Numbered from the stretch's first letter, positions 1 through 7,904 are shown. The stretch is DNA of 13,082 nucleotides from SAR324 cluster bacterium (GCA_002401295.1 NVSR01000126.1:1-13082); one strand, 5' to 3'. Numbers and translations: made by a program. The notes: a model not told the origin generated them from the letters alone.

Positions 1-1891
1 TACTGGCTAATTGTTTATTCGAGACATTCTGCAAAATTTGAATGATCACGTAACTATGATGGGCTTCAAAATTATTAGTTTGAAGCATCAAGCGTTTCTC
101 AAAAGAGGAAAGCAAATTGGCTATACCTGTGAGTTTTACTTTAACCAGGCCGCAGGTGACTAATTCCATCAGTTTTGCTTGGAGAGGCAGATTCTCCCGA
201 TGTTCCTTTAATAAACATTCGATCATGCCTGGTAGAACGAACTTCTTTATATTTCTTTCTTTCTTGTGGTCATCGGAACCGTCCAAATTTGAAAAAAGTT
301 CATAAAAGCAATTGCCCAGTTCCAGAATAAAGTGGTTTGGAGCGGAAGGACGAATTTTTTTTTCTAAGAGGAACTGCAACAAACCAGGATCTTTTGCCTG
401 CAAAGTATAGCCGAATAAAATGTTCAGTTCATGTTCGGAATGGACATGGTCTCCAAAAAACTCTCCGTATTGGGAACGCAATCGGCTTAACTTTGAGGCT
501 TCGTTCAGTTGCTGATAAATGTCTTTCAGGTCGCAATAAATGCTTGGATCCTTTTTATTTTGTTCAAATAGCCTTTCCAGGTAAGGCATTATTTTTTTTG
601 GTTCTCTCTCCCCATGGTAAAGGGATACCAAACTTGCTAAGACATAGGGACTTTCAGGAGCCACTTTTTCTGCAGCTATGCAGCATTGTTTTGCCTTACG
701 AGGTTTATCGTTACAATACTGAACTCCGGCTTCAAGGGCTTTTAACTCTGCCAAGTTGTATTGAAGTTGCGCTACTGAGAAAGTTGCAGGTTGCTGCTTC
801 GCTTTTTTCCGCAATAAAACTTCCGTCTCATGGAAGATGGCCAACTCGAAATGGAGGGGGTTTTCACCCAGTAAAATAGCCAGGCTAATCCGGAAGGGCA
901 AATCATCAGGAGATTTAGCCAGTGCCTTTCTCCAGAAAAAGACTGCTTTGTTGATATTTTGGTACTCACTCCAGGCCTGCCATCCTGCCAGTCGATAAAT
1001 TCTCCCTACTATTTGTGGATCCAGGGACAGGATATATTTATTCTTTTCTAGTTTGGGTAAAATATCTGCTGCTCTACTCCACTCTTTAGTTTCCAACTCA
1101 TCAAGTAATTTATAATAGGTATTCTCTTTGGTATTCGGCAGGATAAATCGATAGTTCCAGTGAGAATCAGGAAATATAAGGCAAGCTTTACTGCCGAGGT
1201 GTTTTTTTATTTCACTTTCTGGCAGCCCATTGATGGCGGAAAAAGTACGGGGGTGATGTTGCCGAAGTTTAATCCATGCGTTCCAAGCCGGGGCTTGATG
1301 CATCCATTGCCCTGATTTTTTAGTTTTTGCAAAGGATTCTATGGCCTCTGCCTGCTCTCCTGCTCGTAAATGGAGTATGCCACGAACCCAATGTAAGTCG
1401 GCTGCCCAAAACTGAGATTTCTGATTCTGCACCAATGTTTCAAGTTGTGGCCATTGCTTGAGTAATATTAAGAATTTCAGGCAGTAGATGGCGGCATCTT
1501 TAGGTAATTGATCCTGATAAAAGCGAATTTGAAACCATTCCAACCCTTGTTGCAGTTGGTCCGAATCAAGAAAATAGCGAGCCATGCCTTGAAAAAATCG
1601 GATATCCTCCGGTTCAAGAAGTTGAACTTTTTCCAAATCTTGCAGGGCGGAAGGAAAGTCCTTAGCCTTAATTCTGGCAGTGGATCGCATCAGATGCAGC
1701 CTTAGTTGTTCCTCTTTTAATTCAGCCTGAGGATTACATTTCCGCACTTTTTTCAAGGCTTCCGAGGCCCCATGGATACTCTCGTTTCTCAGAGCTGCTC
1801 TTAATTGTGTATAATAATAAGCCTCATTTTCCAGTAACAGAGGCGGTGGTTGGTTTCTTATCTTTTTGCGCTTCTTTTGTTTTGTCATCAT
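1..1891 (-). CDS. TPR-like helical repeat protein, 3' end outside window
   Basis: I read one open frame from ATG at 1891 (two consecutive ATG codons, 1891 and 1888) to the left edge, 630 complete codons without a stop, so the C terminus is missing. The N terminus is strongly basic (MMTKQKKRKKIRNQ) with no signal peptide, which suggests a cytoplasmic protein. The rest is almost all amphipathic helix with TPR-like spacing, for example FPSALQDLEKVQLLEPEDI, AEAIESFAKTKKSGQW and AVFFWRKALAKSPDDLPF, each resembling the second helix of a repeat followed by a P/D turn. TPR arrays are protein-binding scaffolds; nothing here names a partner. No clear Shine-Dalgarno sequence precedes the start. It lies 100 nt downstream of the protease gene on the same strand but has its own promoter candidate. 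Sure of the gene, moderately sure of TPR, no specific function. Confidence 0.85.
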   Translation of the reverse strand, partial: MMTKQKKRKKIRNQPPPLLLENEAYYYTQLRAALRNESIHGASEALKKVRKCNPQAELKEEQLRLHLMRSTARIKAKDFPSALQDLEKVQLLEPEDIRFFQGMARYFLDSDQLQQGLEWFQIRFYQDQLPKDAAIYCLKFLILLKQWPQLETLVQNQKSQFWAADLHWVRGILHLRAGEQAEAIESFAKTKKSGQWMHQAPAWNAWIKLRQHHPRTFSAINGLPESEIKKHLGSKACLIFPDSHWNYRFILPNTKENTYYKLLDELETKEWSRAADILPKLEKNKYILSLDPQIVGRIYRLAGWQAWSEYQNINKAVFFWRKALAKSPDDLPFRISLAILLGENPLHFELAIFHETEVLLRKKAKQQPATFSVAQLQYNLAELKALEAGVQYCNDKPRKAKQCCIAAEKVAPESPYVLASLVSLYHGEREPKKIMPYLERLFEQNKKDPSIYCDLKDIYQQLNEASKLSRLRSQYGEFFGDHVHSEHELNILFGYTLQAKDPGLLQFLLEKKIRPSAPNHFILELGNCFYELFSNLDGSDDHKKERNIKKFVLPGMIECLLKEHRENLPLQAKLMELVTCGLVKVKLTGIANLLSSFEKRLMLQTNNFEAHHSYVIIQILQNVSNKQLAS

Positions 1892-1937
1892 GGAAAACAG
1901 TTTTGAAAGGTCAAAAAGAGCATAAGTTAATTGTAAT

Positions 1938-1966
1938 TTATAACCTTTTTTGAGCAGTCAGTGCAA
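1938..1966 (-). promoter_or_regulatory. sigma-70-like promoter for the TPR gene
   Basis: On the minus strand TTGCAC (1966-1961) is followed after exactly 17 nt by TTATAA (1943-1938), about 47 nt upstream of the ATG at 1891. Hexamers and spacing fit a housekeeping promoter, so the TPR gene need not depend on read-through from the protease gene. Inferred from consensus only. Confidence 0.45.
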
Positions 1967-1991
1967 ATATTTTATAATTATGGGATGAGTT

Positions 1992-2909
1992 TCACAGTCC
2001 GGAAGCGGATAAGGCGGGATAGGTGAAAAAGATGAAATGAAAAGAATTCAGGAGAAAATGACTCAAAATACAGGCTTCAATGCTTTTAGTTCGTAAATAA
2101 ATCCAACCATAACCCAGGCCTGCCAAACAAAGTATAATCACCTGTTCTGTACTGCCTTGATAATGTGCCAACCCAAAAATAATGGAGGAATAAATCAGGG
2201 CCAACCAATGTCCGTTTCTTGCGGGAGCGTAAAAACGCATGAGGTGCTTCTGGATAAAACCTCGAAAAAGCGCTTCTTCCGCCATGCAAGTAAAAAAAAG
2301 ATAGCTCCAGGCCCAGACCAGATAATGAAAAGTAAGTTTGAATTCATAACGAATCATCCCCAATTTCCAAGATAATGCCGTGACCGACAACGCGAGGACC
2401 AGGGTGATAGGAAGGGTGAATTTCAACATTGCCACCCATTCCTTTTGGGTGGATAAGAGCCGGTGGGTAAAACCAAGAATGAAGATAGCCACTAATGGTT
2501 TATCCAGGTTCAGGGAGCGAGTGTAAGGGGCAGCATCCTCTTTGATAATCCAATTGATGATGAAGAGGGGATTGGAGAATCCTTGTACCCGGTGGGCAAT
2601 CAGGCCAAAGGAGAGCAACAGGATAAACAGGCTCATTACCTTGGGTAGAGAAGGATCCCAGTTTGTTTTGGTGTATAAAAAGCAAGCCAGGAAGAAAATA
2701 AGGATAGGAATGGTAGCACGAGATTGTATAAAACCCAGCAGATAAGCAAGGGTTAAGGCACCAGCCAATAAGATGCTCCAAGTCTGCATCCTTTTGGGAA
2801 TCCAGGGGATGCCCTCTCGGGGGATCCAAAGAGCAGCGATTGACAGGGTAATCAAACCAAAAACAAGGGTAACAGCTTCATCCACTCTAATTTGAGTCGC
2901 CAGATCCAT
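1992..2909 (-). CDS. CPBP-family intramembrane metalloprotease
   Basis: A 305-residue, very hydrophobic protein with about eight predicted membrane helices. It carries the three signature motifs of the CPBP (CAAX protease and bacteriocin-processing, Abi) family: EEALFR at 211-216 (EExxxR), FGLAH at 245-249 (FxxxH), and HFLLN at 284-288 (HxxxN). In the family these glutamates and histidines form the active site inside the membrane. Bacterial members cleave membrane-proximal peptides or act in processing and immunity; the substrate here cannot be told. The N-terminal half (1-200) is a set of helices without motifs. ATG at 2909 has AGAGG 10 nt upstream, slightly far for a ribosome site. The stop is followed 100 nt later by the TPR gene, also on the minus strand. 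No bacteriocin-like peptide gene is visible nearby. Confidence 0.88.
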   Translation of the reverse strand: MDLATQIRVDEAVTLVFGLITLSIAALWIPREGIPWIPKRMQTWSILLAGALTLAYLLGFIQSRATIPILIFFLACFLYTKTNWDPSLPKVMSLFILLLSFGLIAHRVQGFSNPLFIINWIIKEDAAPYTRSLNLDKPLVAIFILGFTHRLLSTQKEWVAMLKFTLPITLVLALSVTALSWKLGMIRYEFKLTFHYLVWAWSYLFFTCMAEEALFRGFIQKHLMRFYAPARNGHWLALIYSSIIFGLAHYQGSTEQVIILCLAGLGYGWIYLRTKSIEACILSHFLLNSFHFIFFTYPALSASGL

Positions 2910-3058
2910 CTTTTCGTAGCCTCTATGGTATACTTCTCAGGTTCAGTAAAAAATACTTGATCCTTTAGTCTACCTCGAAAACAAAATGGAAAAAACTAGG
3001 GAATAAAAATTCCTGCTTGGGGAGGGAATGATGGTGCCGGGAAAGCTTAAAACTGTTT

Positions 3059-3096
3059 GCTACTTTTATCGGAATAGGAAGGGGAGCTACTTTTAT
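3059..3096. repeat. 11-bp direct repeat in the protease/tRNA intergenic region
   Basis: GCTACTTTTAT occurs at 3059-3069 and again at 3086-3096, a period of 27 bp. It lies in the 271-nt stretch 2910-3180 between the protease start and the tRNAs, where I see no gene and no strong terminator. The stretch is AT-rich with short A and T runs. Function unknown; it could be a regulator site upstream of the protease gene or a chance repeat. Confidence 0.4.
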
Positions 3097-3180
3097 TGCG
3101 AAGTGCTGAGAAAATTTACTTTTTGATTCAAGGAATGATTTTTTTAGAGGGGGAAAATAATATCGTGGATCTCTGAGAAG

Positions 3181-3256
3181 TGGTGGAGACTACGAGGATC
3201 GAACTCGTTACCTCAACGCTGCCAGCGTTGCGCTCTACCAGGTGAGCTAAGTCCCC
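3181..3256 (-). tRNA. tRNA-Ala (GGC), downstream copy
   Basis: The minus strand folds as a complete 76-nt tRNA. The acceptor arm is GGGGACT/AGTCTCC, the anticodon stem CAACG/CGTTG encloses loop CTGGCAG with anticodon GGC, and the T arm ACGAG-TTCGATC-CTCGT is followed by an encoded ACCA end. The third acceptor pair is G3:U70, the known identity element for alanyl-tRNA synthetase, which confirms alanine. It reads GCC and GCU codons. It is identical to the copy at 3306-3381 and lies 49 nt downstream of it, so the pair is probably transcribed as one precursor. Confidence 0.97.
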
Positions 3257-3305
3257 ACTTATCAGGTGGTGTTATTTGTCGGATCACTGTCATCAAATTG
3301 TGTCT

Positions 3306-3381
3306 TGGTGGAGACTACGAGGATCGAACTCGTTACCTCAACGCTGCCAGCGTTGCGCTCTACCAGGTGAGCTAAGTCCCC
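3306..3381 (-). tRNA. tRNA-Ala (GGC), promoter-proximal copy
   Basis: The same 76-nt sequence as the copy at 3181-3256: acceptor with G3:U70, anticodon GGC, T loop TTCGATC, CCA encoded. It is first in the transcript, about 20 nt downstream of the predicted start from the promoter at 3403-3431. A tandem identical pair most likely arose by duplication kept identical by gene conversion. Confidence 0.97.
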
Positions 3382-3402
3382 ACTAAAATGAAGTGATCCG
3401 CC

Positions 3403-3431
3403 TTTCTAACAATGAGAGAATTTCCTGTCAA
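3403..3431 (-). promoter_or_regulatory. tRNA operon promoter, TTGACA with GC-rich discriminator
   Basis: On the minus strand a perfect TTGACA (3431-3426) is followed after 17 nt by TAGAAA (3408-3403) and then GGCGG. A GC-rich discriminator after the -10 is typical of stringently controlled stable-RNA promoters. The predicted transcript starts about 15 nt before the first tRNA. The best -35 in the window. Confidence 0.65.
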
Positions 3432-3494
3432 TAGGTAAAATGCTTTTTTTGGTATATAGAGTCTGAATGATCCATTTTGCTGTTCAGAAATACT

Positions 3495-3523
3495 TTGAAC
3501 TGCTTTCAATGAAGCCATCTATT
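3495..3523 (+). promoter_or_regulatory. possible promoter for the lipoprotein gene
   Basis: TTGAAC (3495-3500), 17 nt, then TCTATT (3518-3523), about 36 nt upstream of the ATG at 3559. The -35 is fair and the -10 weak; consensus inference only. Confidence 0.3.
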
Positions 3524-3558
3524 TGTTTATTTACTATATTATTGCTGGAGCCAGGATC

Positions 3559-4179
3559 ATGAAGAACTATTTGTTACTACTTTTAATCAGCTTTTCCGTA
3601 CTCTTAATTGGTTGCAGTCAGCAGAAACCAGTCCAAGCTGAATTTAATGAGTTTTATCCTGCAGGATCCATTTGGAAAGAAAAGCGTACCTTTGCCGATG
3701 GGAGTCAGGACATCTTTGAATTCCAGGTATTACGGGAGAGGACGTTTGAAGGAAAAGCGGTGATGGCTTTGCATCTGGTCGGGGAAGATAAAATCAAGTT
3801 TTATGACAAGCATTCCTTGAATTTTATTGCGCAGCAAGTAGACGGCAAAACAGTGATGGCTTCATTGCCTGACGATGGTCGCTATCAATGGCCTTTAGAG
3901 GTAGGAAAAAAATGGACGGTGACTTTTCAATTCAAGATGGCTGGTCGAAAAAGTTTTCCCGTTTCCAAGCATTATGAAGTGGAAGCCTTTGAAAAGGTAA
4001 CAGTACCTGCCGGGACTTTTGATGCCTTTCGCGTTCGTGGTATTTCAGGGAAAAAAGTGAAGAGTACGATCCTGCTCTGGTGGGCACCTGAGGTAAATAT
4101 GACCGTAAAAATTGAATATTTTAAGGGAGACAAGAACATCATTACTTATGAAACCGTTACCTTGCCCACTTTGGGTTGA
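3559..4179 (+). CDS. lipoprotein with VPAGTF-type beta-rich domain
   Basis: I chose ATG 3559 because GGAG lies 8 nt upstream and because it starts a textbook lipoprotein signal: MKN, a hydrophobic run (5-17), and lipobox LIGC at 16-19. The +2 residue is Ser, not Asp, which in Proteobacteria favours transfer to the outer membrane. An upstream in-frame ATG at 3523 would add 12 residues with no ribosome site. The mature part (about 187 residues) is beta-rich, with WPLEVGKKW at 111-119, VTVPAGTFDAF at 147-157 and WWAPEV at 174-179. This W-x-VG-K-W / VPAGTFDAF / W-APEV pattern recurs in uncharacterised periplasmic and lipoprotein domains (DUF3108-like); I cannot name a substrate. It converges on typA, with a hairpin between. 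Confidence 0.88.
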   Translation: MKNYLLLLLISFSVLLIGCSQQKPVQAEFNEFYPAGSIWKEKRTFADGSQDIFEFQVLRERTFEGKAVMALHLVGEDKIKFYDKHSLNFIAQQVDGKTVMASLPDDGRYQWPLEVGKKWTVTFQFKMAGRKSFPVSKHYEVEAFEKVTVPAGTFDAFRVRGISGKKVKSTILLWWAPEVNMTVKIEYFKGDKNIITYETVTLPTLG

Positions 4180-4196
4180 TAACGGTTCTCAAGAAA

Positions 4197-4215
4197 CCGG
4201 GGAGATAATCCCCGG
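4197..4215. terminator. hairpin between convergent lipoprotein and typA genes
   Basis: CCGGGGA (4197-4203) pairs with TCCCCGG (4209-4215) around a 5-nt loop, a 7-bp GC-rich stem. Reading minus (typA), the stem is followed at once by TTTCTT, a usable U-tract. Reading plus (lipoprotein), a T run comes about 10 nt later (4226-4231), inside the typA 3' coding end. It probably serves typA best and may act on both strands. A weaker nested CGGTT/AACCG pairing at 4183-4199 overlaps it. Confidence 0.65.
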
Positions 4216-4221
4216 AATATT

Positions 4222-6042
4222 CTACTTTTTTCTCTTTGGACGCATTCCTTGCACCAGTACTGACTTACGCAAGCGAATGGACAGAGGAGTTACCTCAACC
4301 AATTCATCTTCACGGATGAAGTTGATGGCATCTTCCAAGGTCATCTTTTTGATGGGAGAAAGGCTGACGGAATCATCCTTTCCTGAAGCTCGAACATTAC
4401 TCAGCTTCTTTTCCTTACTGGCATTCACATTCAAGTCACCATCCTTGGAATGTTCACCGATGATCATTCCTTCGTAGAGCTTCTCACCAGGAGTGACAAA
4501 AAGTCTTCCACGAGGTTCCAGATTGAAGAGGGAATAAGGAATGGCCACACCCTGTCGATCCGTTACCAGAGATCCTGTGTAACGTGAAGGGAACTCACCT
4601 CGAAACTCCTCATAACCGGAAATCAGGGAATTCATGATGCCTGTTCCTTTAGTATCCGTCAGGAATTCATCACGGTAACCAATCAAAGAACGAGAAGGAA
4701 CGCTGAACTCGATACGTACACGTCCTGTTCCATGATTCACCAGATTCACCATCTTCCCTTTTCTCAGGGATAGTTTTTCTGTGACTACACCGATGAATAC
4801 TTCACTACAATCCACAAAAAGCTGCTCGATTGGCTCCAATTTTACGCCATTCTCATACTTATAGATGACTTCAGGTCGTCCGACGCAGAACTCAAAATTT
4901 TCTCGTCTCATGGTCTCAATGAGGATGGCAATTTGAAATTCCCCACGTCCTTTTACCAGGATAGTATCCGCATCTTCAGTATCTTGAATTTTGATGGATA
5001 CATTGGTCAAAGTTTCCTTCAACAGGCGTGCTCTAATCCTACTGGACTGTACGTACTTACCTTCTTTTCCTGAAAAAGGACCGTTGTTGATGCTGAATTT
5101 CATAGCCACTGTGGGCTCATCCACGATGATTCGCGGCAATGCTTCGGTAACGCTCTCCGCGCAAACCGTATCACCAATAGTCACGTCTTCGATTCCAGCC
5201 AGGATAGCGATATCACCGGCATGGACCTCATTGGTGTCCACAAAATTCATTCCACTATAGGCCTGGACCTTAGTGATTTTCAGGGTTTTTCTCTCACCGC
5301 CATCCTTGATGCAGATTAACCTGTCATTGGTCTTAATGCTTCCTTCGAAGACTCTTCCGATAACCAAACGTCCCAGGTAATCAGAGTAGGCAAGGTCAGA
5401 AACCAGCATCTGTAGAGCAGCGCCTTCTTCATAAGCGGGGCCAGGAACCTCATTGATGATGGCATCAAAGAGTACGTCCAAGCTATCAGACTCATCTTCC
5501 AGGTTTTTCTTCGCGATACCGTCACGGCCAATGGCGTAGAGTACAGGGAATTCAAGTTGCTTTTCCGTAGCATCCAAGTCGATGAAGAGGTCGTAGACTT
5601 CGTCCAGGACTTCAGCGATACGAGCATCGGGTCGGTCAATCTTATTGATGCAAACGATAATTTTCAAACCTGCCTGTAACGTCTTTTCCAGAACGAAACG
5701 AGTTTGAGGCAAAGGGCCTTCAGAAGCATCCACCAGTAAAATCGCACCATCAGCCATACTGAGGGAGCGTTCTACTTCACCACCGAAGTCAGCATGGCCT
5801 GGTGTATCAATGATGTTAATCTTGATGCCTTTCCAGGTAACCGCACAGTTTTTGGCGGAAATGGTGATGCCACGCTCACGTTCCTGATCCATGGAATCCA
5901 TGATGCGTTCTTCTACCTTCTGACCTTCCCGAAAGAGGCCGCTTTGCTTGAACAAAGCGTCTACCAAGGTTGTTTTTCCGTGATCTACGTGGGCGATGAT
6001 GGCGATATTACGTAACTTATCGTTGCAAGCTAATTTAGTCAT
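4222..6042 (-). CDS. typA: translational GTPase TypA/BipA
   Basis: A 606-residue ribosome-associated GTPase of the EF-G superfamily, which acts in 50S assembly and in growth at low temperature or under stress. Seen in order: G1 AHVDHGKT at 17-24, the switch RGIT at 57-60, G3 DTPGH at 79-83, and G4 NKID at 133-136. After these come a domain II barrel, EF-G-like domains III and V, and the TypA C-terminal region ending VQGMRPKRKK. Length matches the family (about 600). I start it at ATG 6042 because MTKLACNDKLRNIAIIAHVD fits TypA N termini and GGAACAGG lies just upstream. The frame stays open 40 codons further to 6162, but that stretch is structured leader and unlike any TypA. It lies 149 nt downstream of the helicase gene on the same strand with no clear terminator between, so co-transcription is likely. 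All GTPase motifs are intact. Confidence 0.96.
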   Translation of the reverse strand: MTKLACNDKLRNIAIIAHVDHGKTTLVDALFKQSGLFREGQKVEERIMDSMDQERERGITISAKNCAVTWKGIKINIIDTPGHADFGGEVERSLSMADGAILLVDASEGPLPQTRFVLEKTLQAGLKIIVCINKIDRPDARIAEVLDEVYDLFIDLDATEKQLEFPVLYAIGRDGIAKKNLEDESDSLDVLFDAIINEVPGPAYEEGAALQMLVSDLAYSDYLGRLVIGRVFEGSIKTNDRLICIKDGGERKTLKITKVQAYSGMNFVDTNEVHAGDIAILAGIEDVTIGDTVCAESVTEALPRIIVDEPTVAMKFSINNGPFSGKEGKYVQSSRIRARLLKETLTNVSIKIQDTEDADTILVKGRGEFQIAILIETMRRENFEFCVGRPEVIYKYENGVKLEPIEQLFVDCSEVFIGVVTEKLSLRKGKMVNLVNHGTGRVRIEFSVPSRSLIGYRDEFLTDTKGTGIMNSLISGYEEFRGEFPSRYTGSLVTDRQGVAIPYSLFNLEPRGRLFVTPGEKLYEGMIIGEHSKDGDLNVNASKEKKLSNVRASGKDDSVSLSPIKKMTLEDAINFIREDELVEVTPLSIRLRKSVLVQGMRPKRKK

Positions 6043-6060
6043 GATCCTGTTCCAAGAAAT

Positions 6061-6126
6061 TTCACAGGGATTGTGAACATTCTGTTCTCCACAAACAGTG
6101 AATCCCTCTACGAAAGTAGGGGGATT
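6061..6126 (-). promoter_or_regulatory. typA 5' leader with mutually exclusive hairpins
   Basis: In the minus-strand RNA, stem A pairs 6126-6116 with 6111-6101 (AATCCCCCTAC/GTAGAGGGATT, 10 of 11 pairs, 4-nt loop). Stem B pairs 6077-6072 with 6066-6061 (TTCACA/TGTGAA, 5-nt loop) and ends 18 nt before the ATG. A third pairing, C, joins AGGGATT (6107-6101, the 3' arm of A) to AATCCCT (6072-6066, the loop of B plus one base of each arm). C excludes both A and B. This is the usual layout of an attenuator, riboswitch or thermosensor, next to the ribosome site of a stress GTPase. The pairings are seen in the sequence; regulation is inferred. Confidence 0.45.
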
Positions 6127-6191
6127 AGAGTCTGGGGAAAAATAGGTGTCCAAAATCCGCATTAATACAAGTCAAAAATTACTGAATGGTT

Positions 6192-7904
6192 CTACTTGGC
6201 TAACTCAATGATTGAACGTCGGCCGCGTCCATGGGGGCGGAAAGCAGTAATAATTGACTCAGCCATTTCTCGGGGGACATTGACAAATGAAAATTTGTCA
6301 TAGATCTCGATACCACCGATTTTAGATTCATCGATTCTTGCTTTCTTTTTGATCATAGCGATCAATTTTCCCGGAGTGATCTCATCTTGCTTGCCACGAG
6401 CGACGAATAGACGCCCATTGCCGCCATTGCCGGCATTGCTAGCGGAGCCGCCGGAGGCGTTTCGAGAACGTCGTGGGCGACCTTCCTGACCATCTCGCCT
6501 AGGGCGGCGATCACCTGAGCGGCGATCACTTGAGCGGTCATTTGAACGTTCATTTGAACGGCGATTCGATCTGATTTCCTGAATTTCCCGATAAGCGGAA
6601 GGATCCAGGTGATCTTTGAAGGAGTACTCCAACAAGGAAGCAACCAATTTTTCAGGATCATTGTTTTCCAACAAGCCTTTGGCTGTTTCCAGGAATCCCT
6701 TTTTTTGCTCTGATTCAACAATTGCCATTAAATCAGTATGCAGTCTTGCTGTTTTGACTTTGATCAGCTCTGCCACATTGGGCAGTACTGACTTTTGAAT
6801 CTTAGTTTTAGTCACTCGTTGTAACTGGGTGACCTTATAAGATTCTGAAGGCAATACAAAGGTAATCGCTGTTCCTTTCTTACCAGCTCGTCCTGTTCGT
6901 CCGATACGATGCACATAAGATTCTGGACTCTGGGGCAGAGAATAGTTGAGCACGTGAGTTAAATCATTCACGTCAATTCCACGAGCTGCCACATCAGTAG
7001 CTACCAAAATTTTAACTCTTTTCCGTTTGAATCGCATCAGGATTTTTTCTCGGTTTGCCTGAGAAATATCACCGTGCAGGCCTTCAGCAGAGTAATTTTT
7101 TTCCAGCAAGCGACTGACTACAGCATCCACATCCAGTTTTGTTTTACAGAAGACCATTCCATAAAAGGCAGGATCAATATCGATGATCCGGCAAAGAGCC
7201 TCAAAGCGATCTTTTTGTAATAATTCGTAGTAGATTTGCTCCGTCAAACTGGTAGTCAGTTGTTCTTTCTTAACGCTGACTCGAATTGTATCCCGCATGT
7301 ATCTGTTCGCGATGCGAGCCAGTTCAGGAGGCATAGTCGCCGAGAAAAGCAGGGTGCTGCGATCTTTGTTGGTAGCGTTGATAATTTGTTCTACATCTTC
7401 CAGGAAACCCATGTTGAGCATTTCATCGGCTTCATCCAGTACCAGATATTCAACTTGACCTAATTTCAAGCTGCCACGACGAATATGATCAATGATTCGA
7501 CCAGGAGTTCCCACAACGATATCAACTCCCTTGCGTAAGCGGCGTAGTTGGTCTGTAATCGACTGCCCACCATAAACGGGAACTGTTTCCAGTCGTTTAG
7601 TGCCACAGAAAGAAGCTATCTCATTAGCTACTTGCACTGCCAACTCTCGCGTCGGTGTCAGTACCAGAGCCTGGACATGGGGACAATTTTCCTTCAGTCG
7701 TTCAATTAAAGGTAGACCAAAAGCAGCAGTTTTGCCGGTCCCGGTTTGTGCCTGGCCTAAAACATCCTTTTCACCTGCGAGCAAAATAGGGATAACCTGA
7801 GCCTGAATCGGGCTTGGCTTCTCAAAACCTTTTTTCTTTAAGGCATCTAGGATGCTGGCGGACAAACCCAGCTGCTCAAAAGTCACACACTCTTCTATAG
7901 TCAT
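6192..7904 (-). CDS. deaD: DEAD-box ATP-dependent RNA helicase, DeaD/CsdA type
   Basis: A 570-residue ATP-dependent RNA-unwinding enzyme. Motifs in order: Q motif (F9 to SPIQ 31-34), I AQTGTGKT 52-59, Ia PTRELA 84-89, Ib TPGR 133-136, II DEAD 157-160, III SAT 188-190, and VI HRIGRTGR 332-339. An Arg/Ser/Asn/Asp-rich linker (446-482) and a Gly/Ser/Asn stretch (484-497) lead to a C-terminal DbpA-type RNA-binding domain (about 498-560, RLFVARGKQDEITPGKL). That arrangement is DeaD/CsdA, which helps 50S assembly in the cold, rather than the shorter RhlE or SrmB. ATG 7904 gives MTIEECVTFEQLGL at the expected place, although no Shine-Dalgarno is visible. A long untranslated leader and promoter lie upstream; typA follows on the same strand. 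DbpA itself is less likely because of the long charged linker. Confidence 0.95.
   Translation of the reverse strand: MTIEECVTFEQLGLSASILDALKKKGFEKPSPIQAQVIPILLAGEKDVLGQAQTGTGKTAAFGLPLIERLKENCPHVQALVLTPTRELAVQVANEIASFCGTKRLETVPVYGGQSITDQLRRLRKGVDIVVGTPGRIIDHIRRGSLKLGQVEYLVLDEADEMLNMGFLEDVEQIINATNKDRSTLLFSATMPPELARIANRYMRDTIRVSVKKEQLTTSLTEQIYYELLQKDRFEALCRIIDIDPAFYGMVFCKTKLDVDAVVSRLLEKNYSAEGLHGDISQANREKILMRFKRKRVKILVATDVAARGIDVNDLTHVLNYSLPQSPESYVHRIGRTGRAGKKGTAITFVLPSESYKVTQLQRVTKTKIQKSVLPNVAELIKVKTARLHTDLMAIVESEQKKGFLETAKGLLENNDPEKLVASLLEYSFKDHLDPSAYREIQEIRSNRRSNERSNDRSSDRRSGDRRPRRDGQEGRPRRSRNASGGSASNAGNGGNGRLFVARGKQDEITPGKLIAMIKKKARIDESKIGGIEIYDKFSFVNVPREMAESIITAFRPHGRGRRSIIELAK
6506..6571. 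repeat. imperfect tandem repeats in the helicase linker
   Basis: On the plus strand two 15-bp units, GGCGATCACCTGAGC (6506-6520) and GGCGATCACTTGAGC (6521-6535), are followed by two 12-bp units, GGTCATTTGAAC (6536-6547) and GTTCATTTGAAC (6548-6559), then part of another GGCGATT unit. All lengths are multiples of three, so the Arg-Ser-(Asn/Asp) linker can grow or shrink without breaking the frame. Confidence 0.75.

Larger units (their letters stand above)
3181..3384. repeat. 79-bp direct duplication containing tRNA-Ala
   Basis: Bases 3181-3259 and 3306-3384 are identical, covering the whole tRNA plus three nt (ACT on the plus strand) beyond the acceptor 5' end. The 46-nt spacer and the outer flanks are not duplicated, so identity is limited to the mature gene and its immediate edge. 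Confidence 0.9.

Noticed and set aside
337..879. Open plus-strand frame of 180 codons
   Set aside because: It is antisense to the TPR gene, whose minus frame is open for 630 codons with clear helical-repeat composition; the plus frame shows no family motif.
3059..3096. Short direct repeats as the start of a CRISPR array
   Set aside because: Only two 11-bp units, no further copies, and no cas genes.
3552..3561. Identical CAGGATCATG at the starts of the lipoprotein and typA genes (3552-3561 plus; 6049-6040 minus)
   Set aside because: AGGA is only 2 nt from ATG, too close for a ribosome site, and a shared 10-mer between start regions is plausibly chance.
6043..6162. N-terminal extension of TypA by 40 residues
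   Set aside because: TypA proteins start close to KLRNIAIIAHVDHGKT; the extra segment resembles nothing and corresponds to the structured leader.
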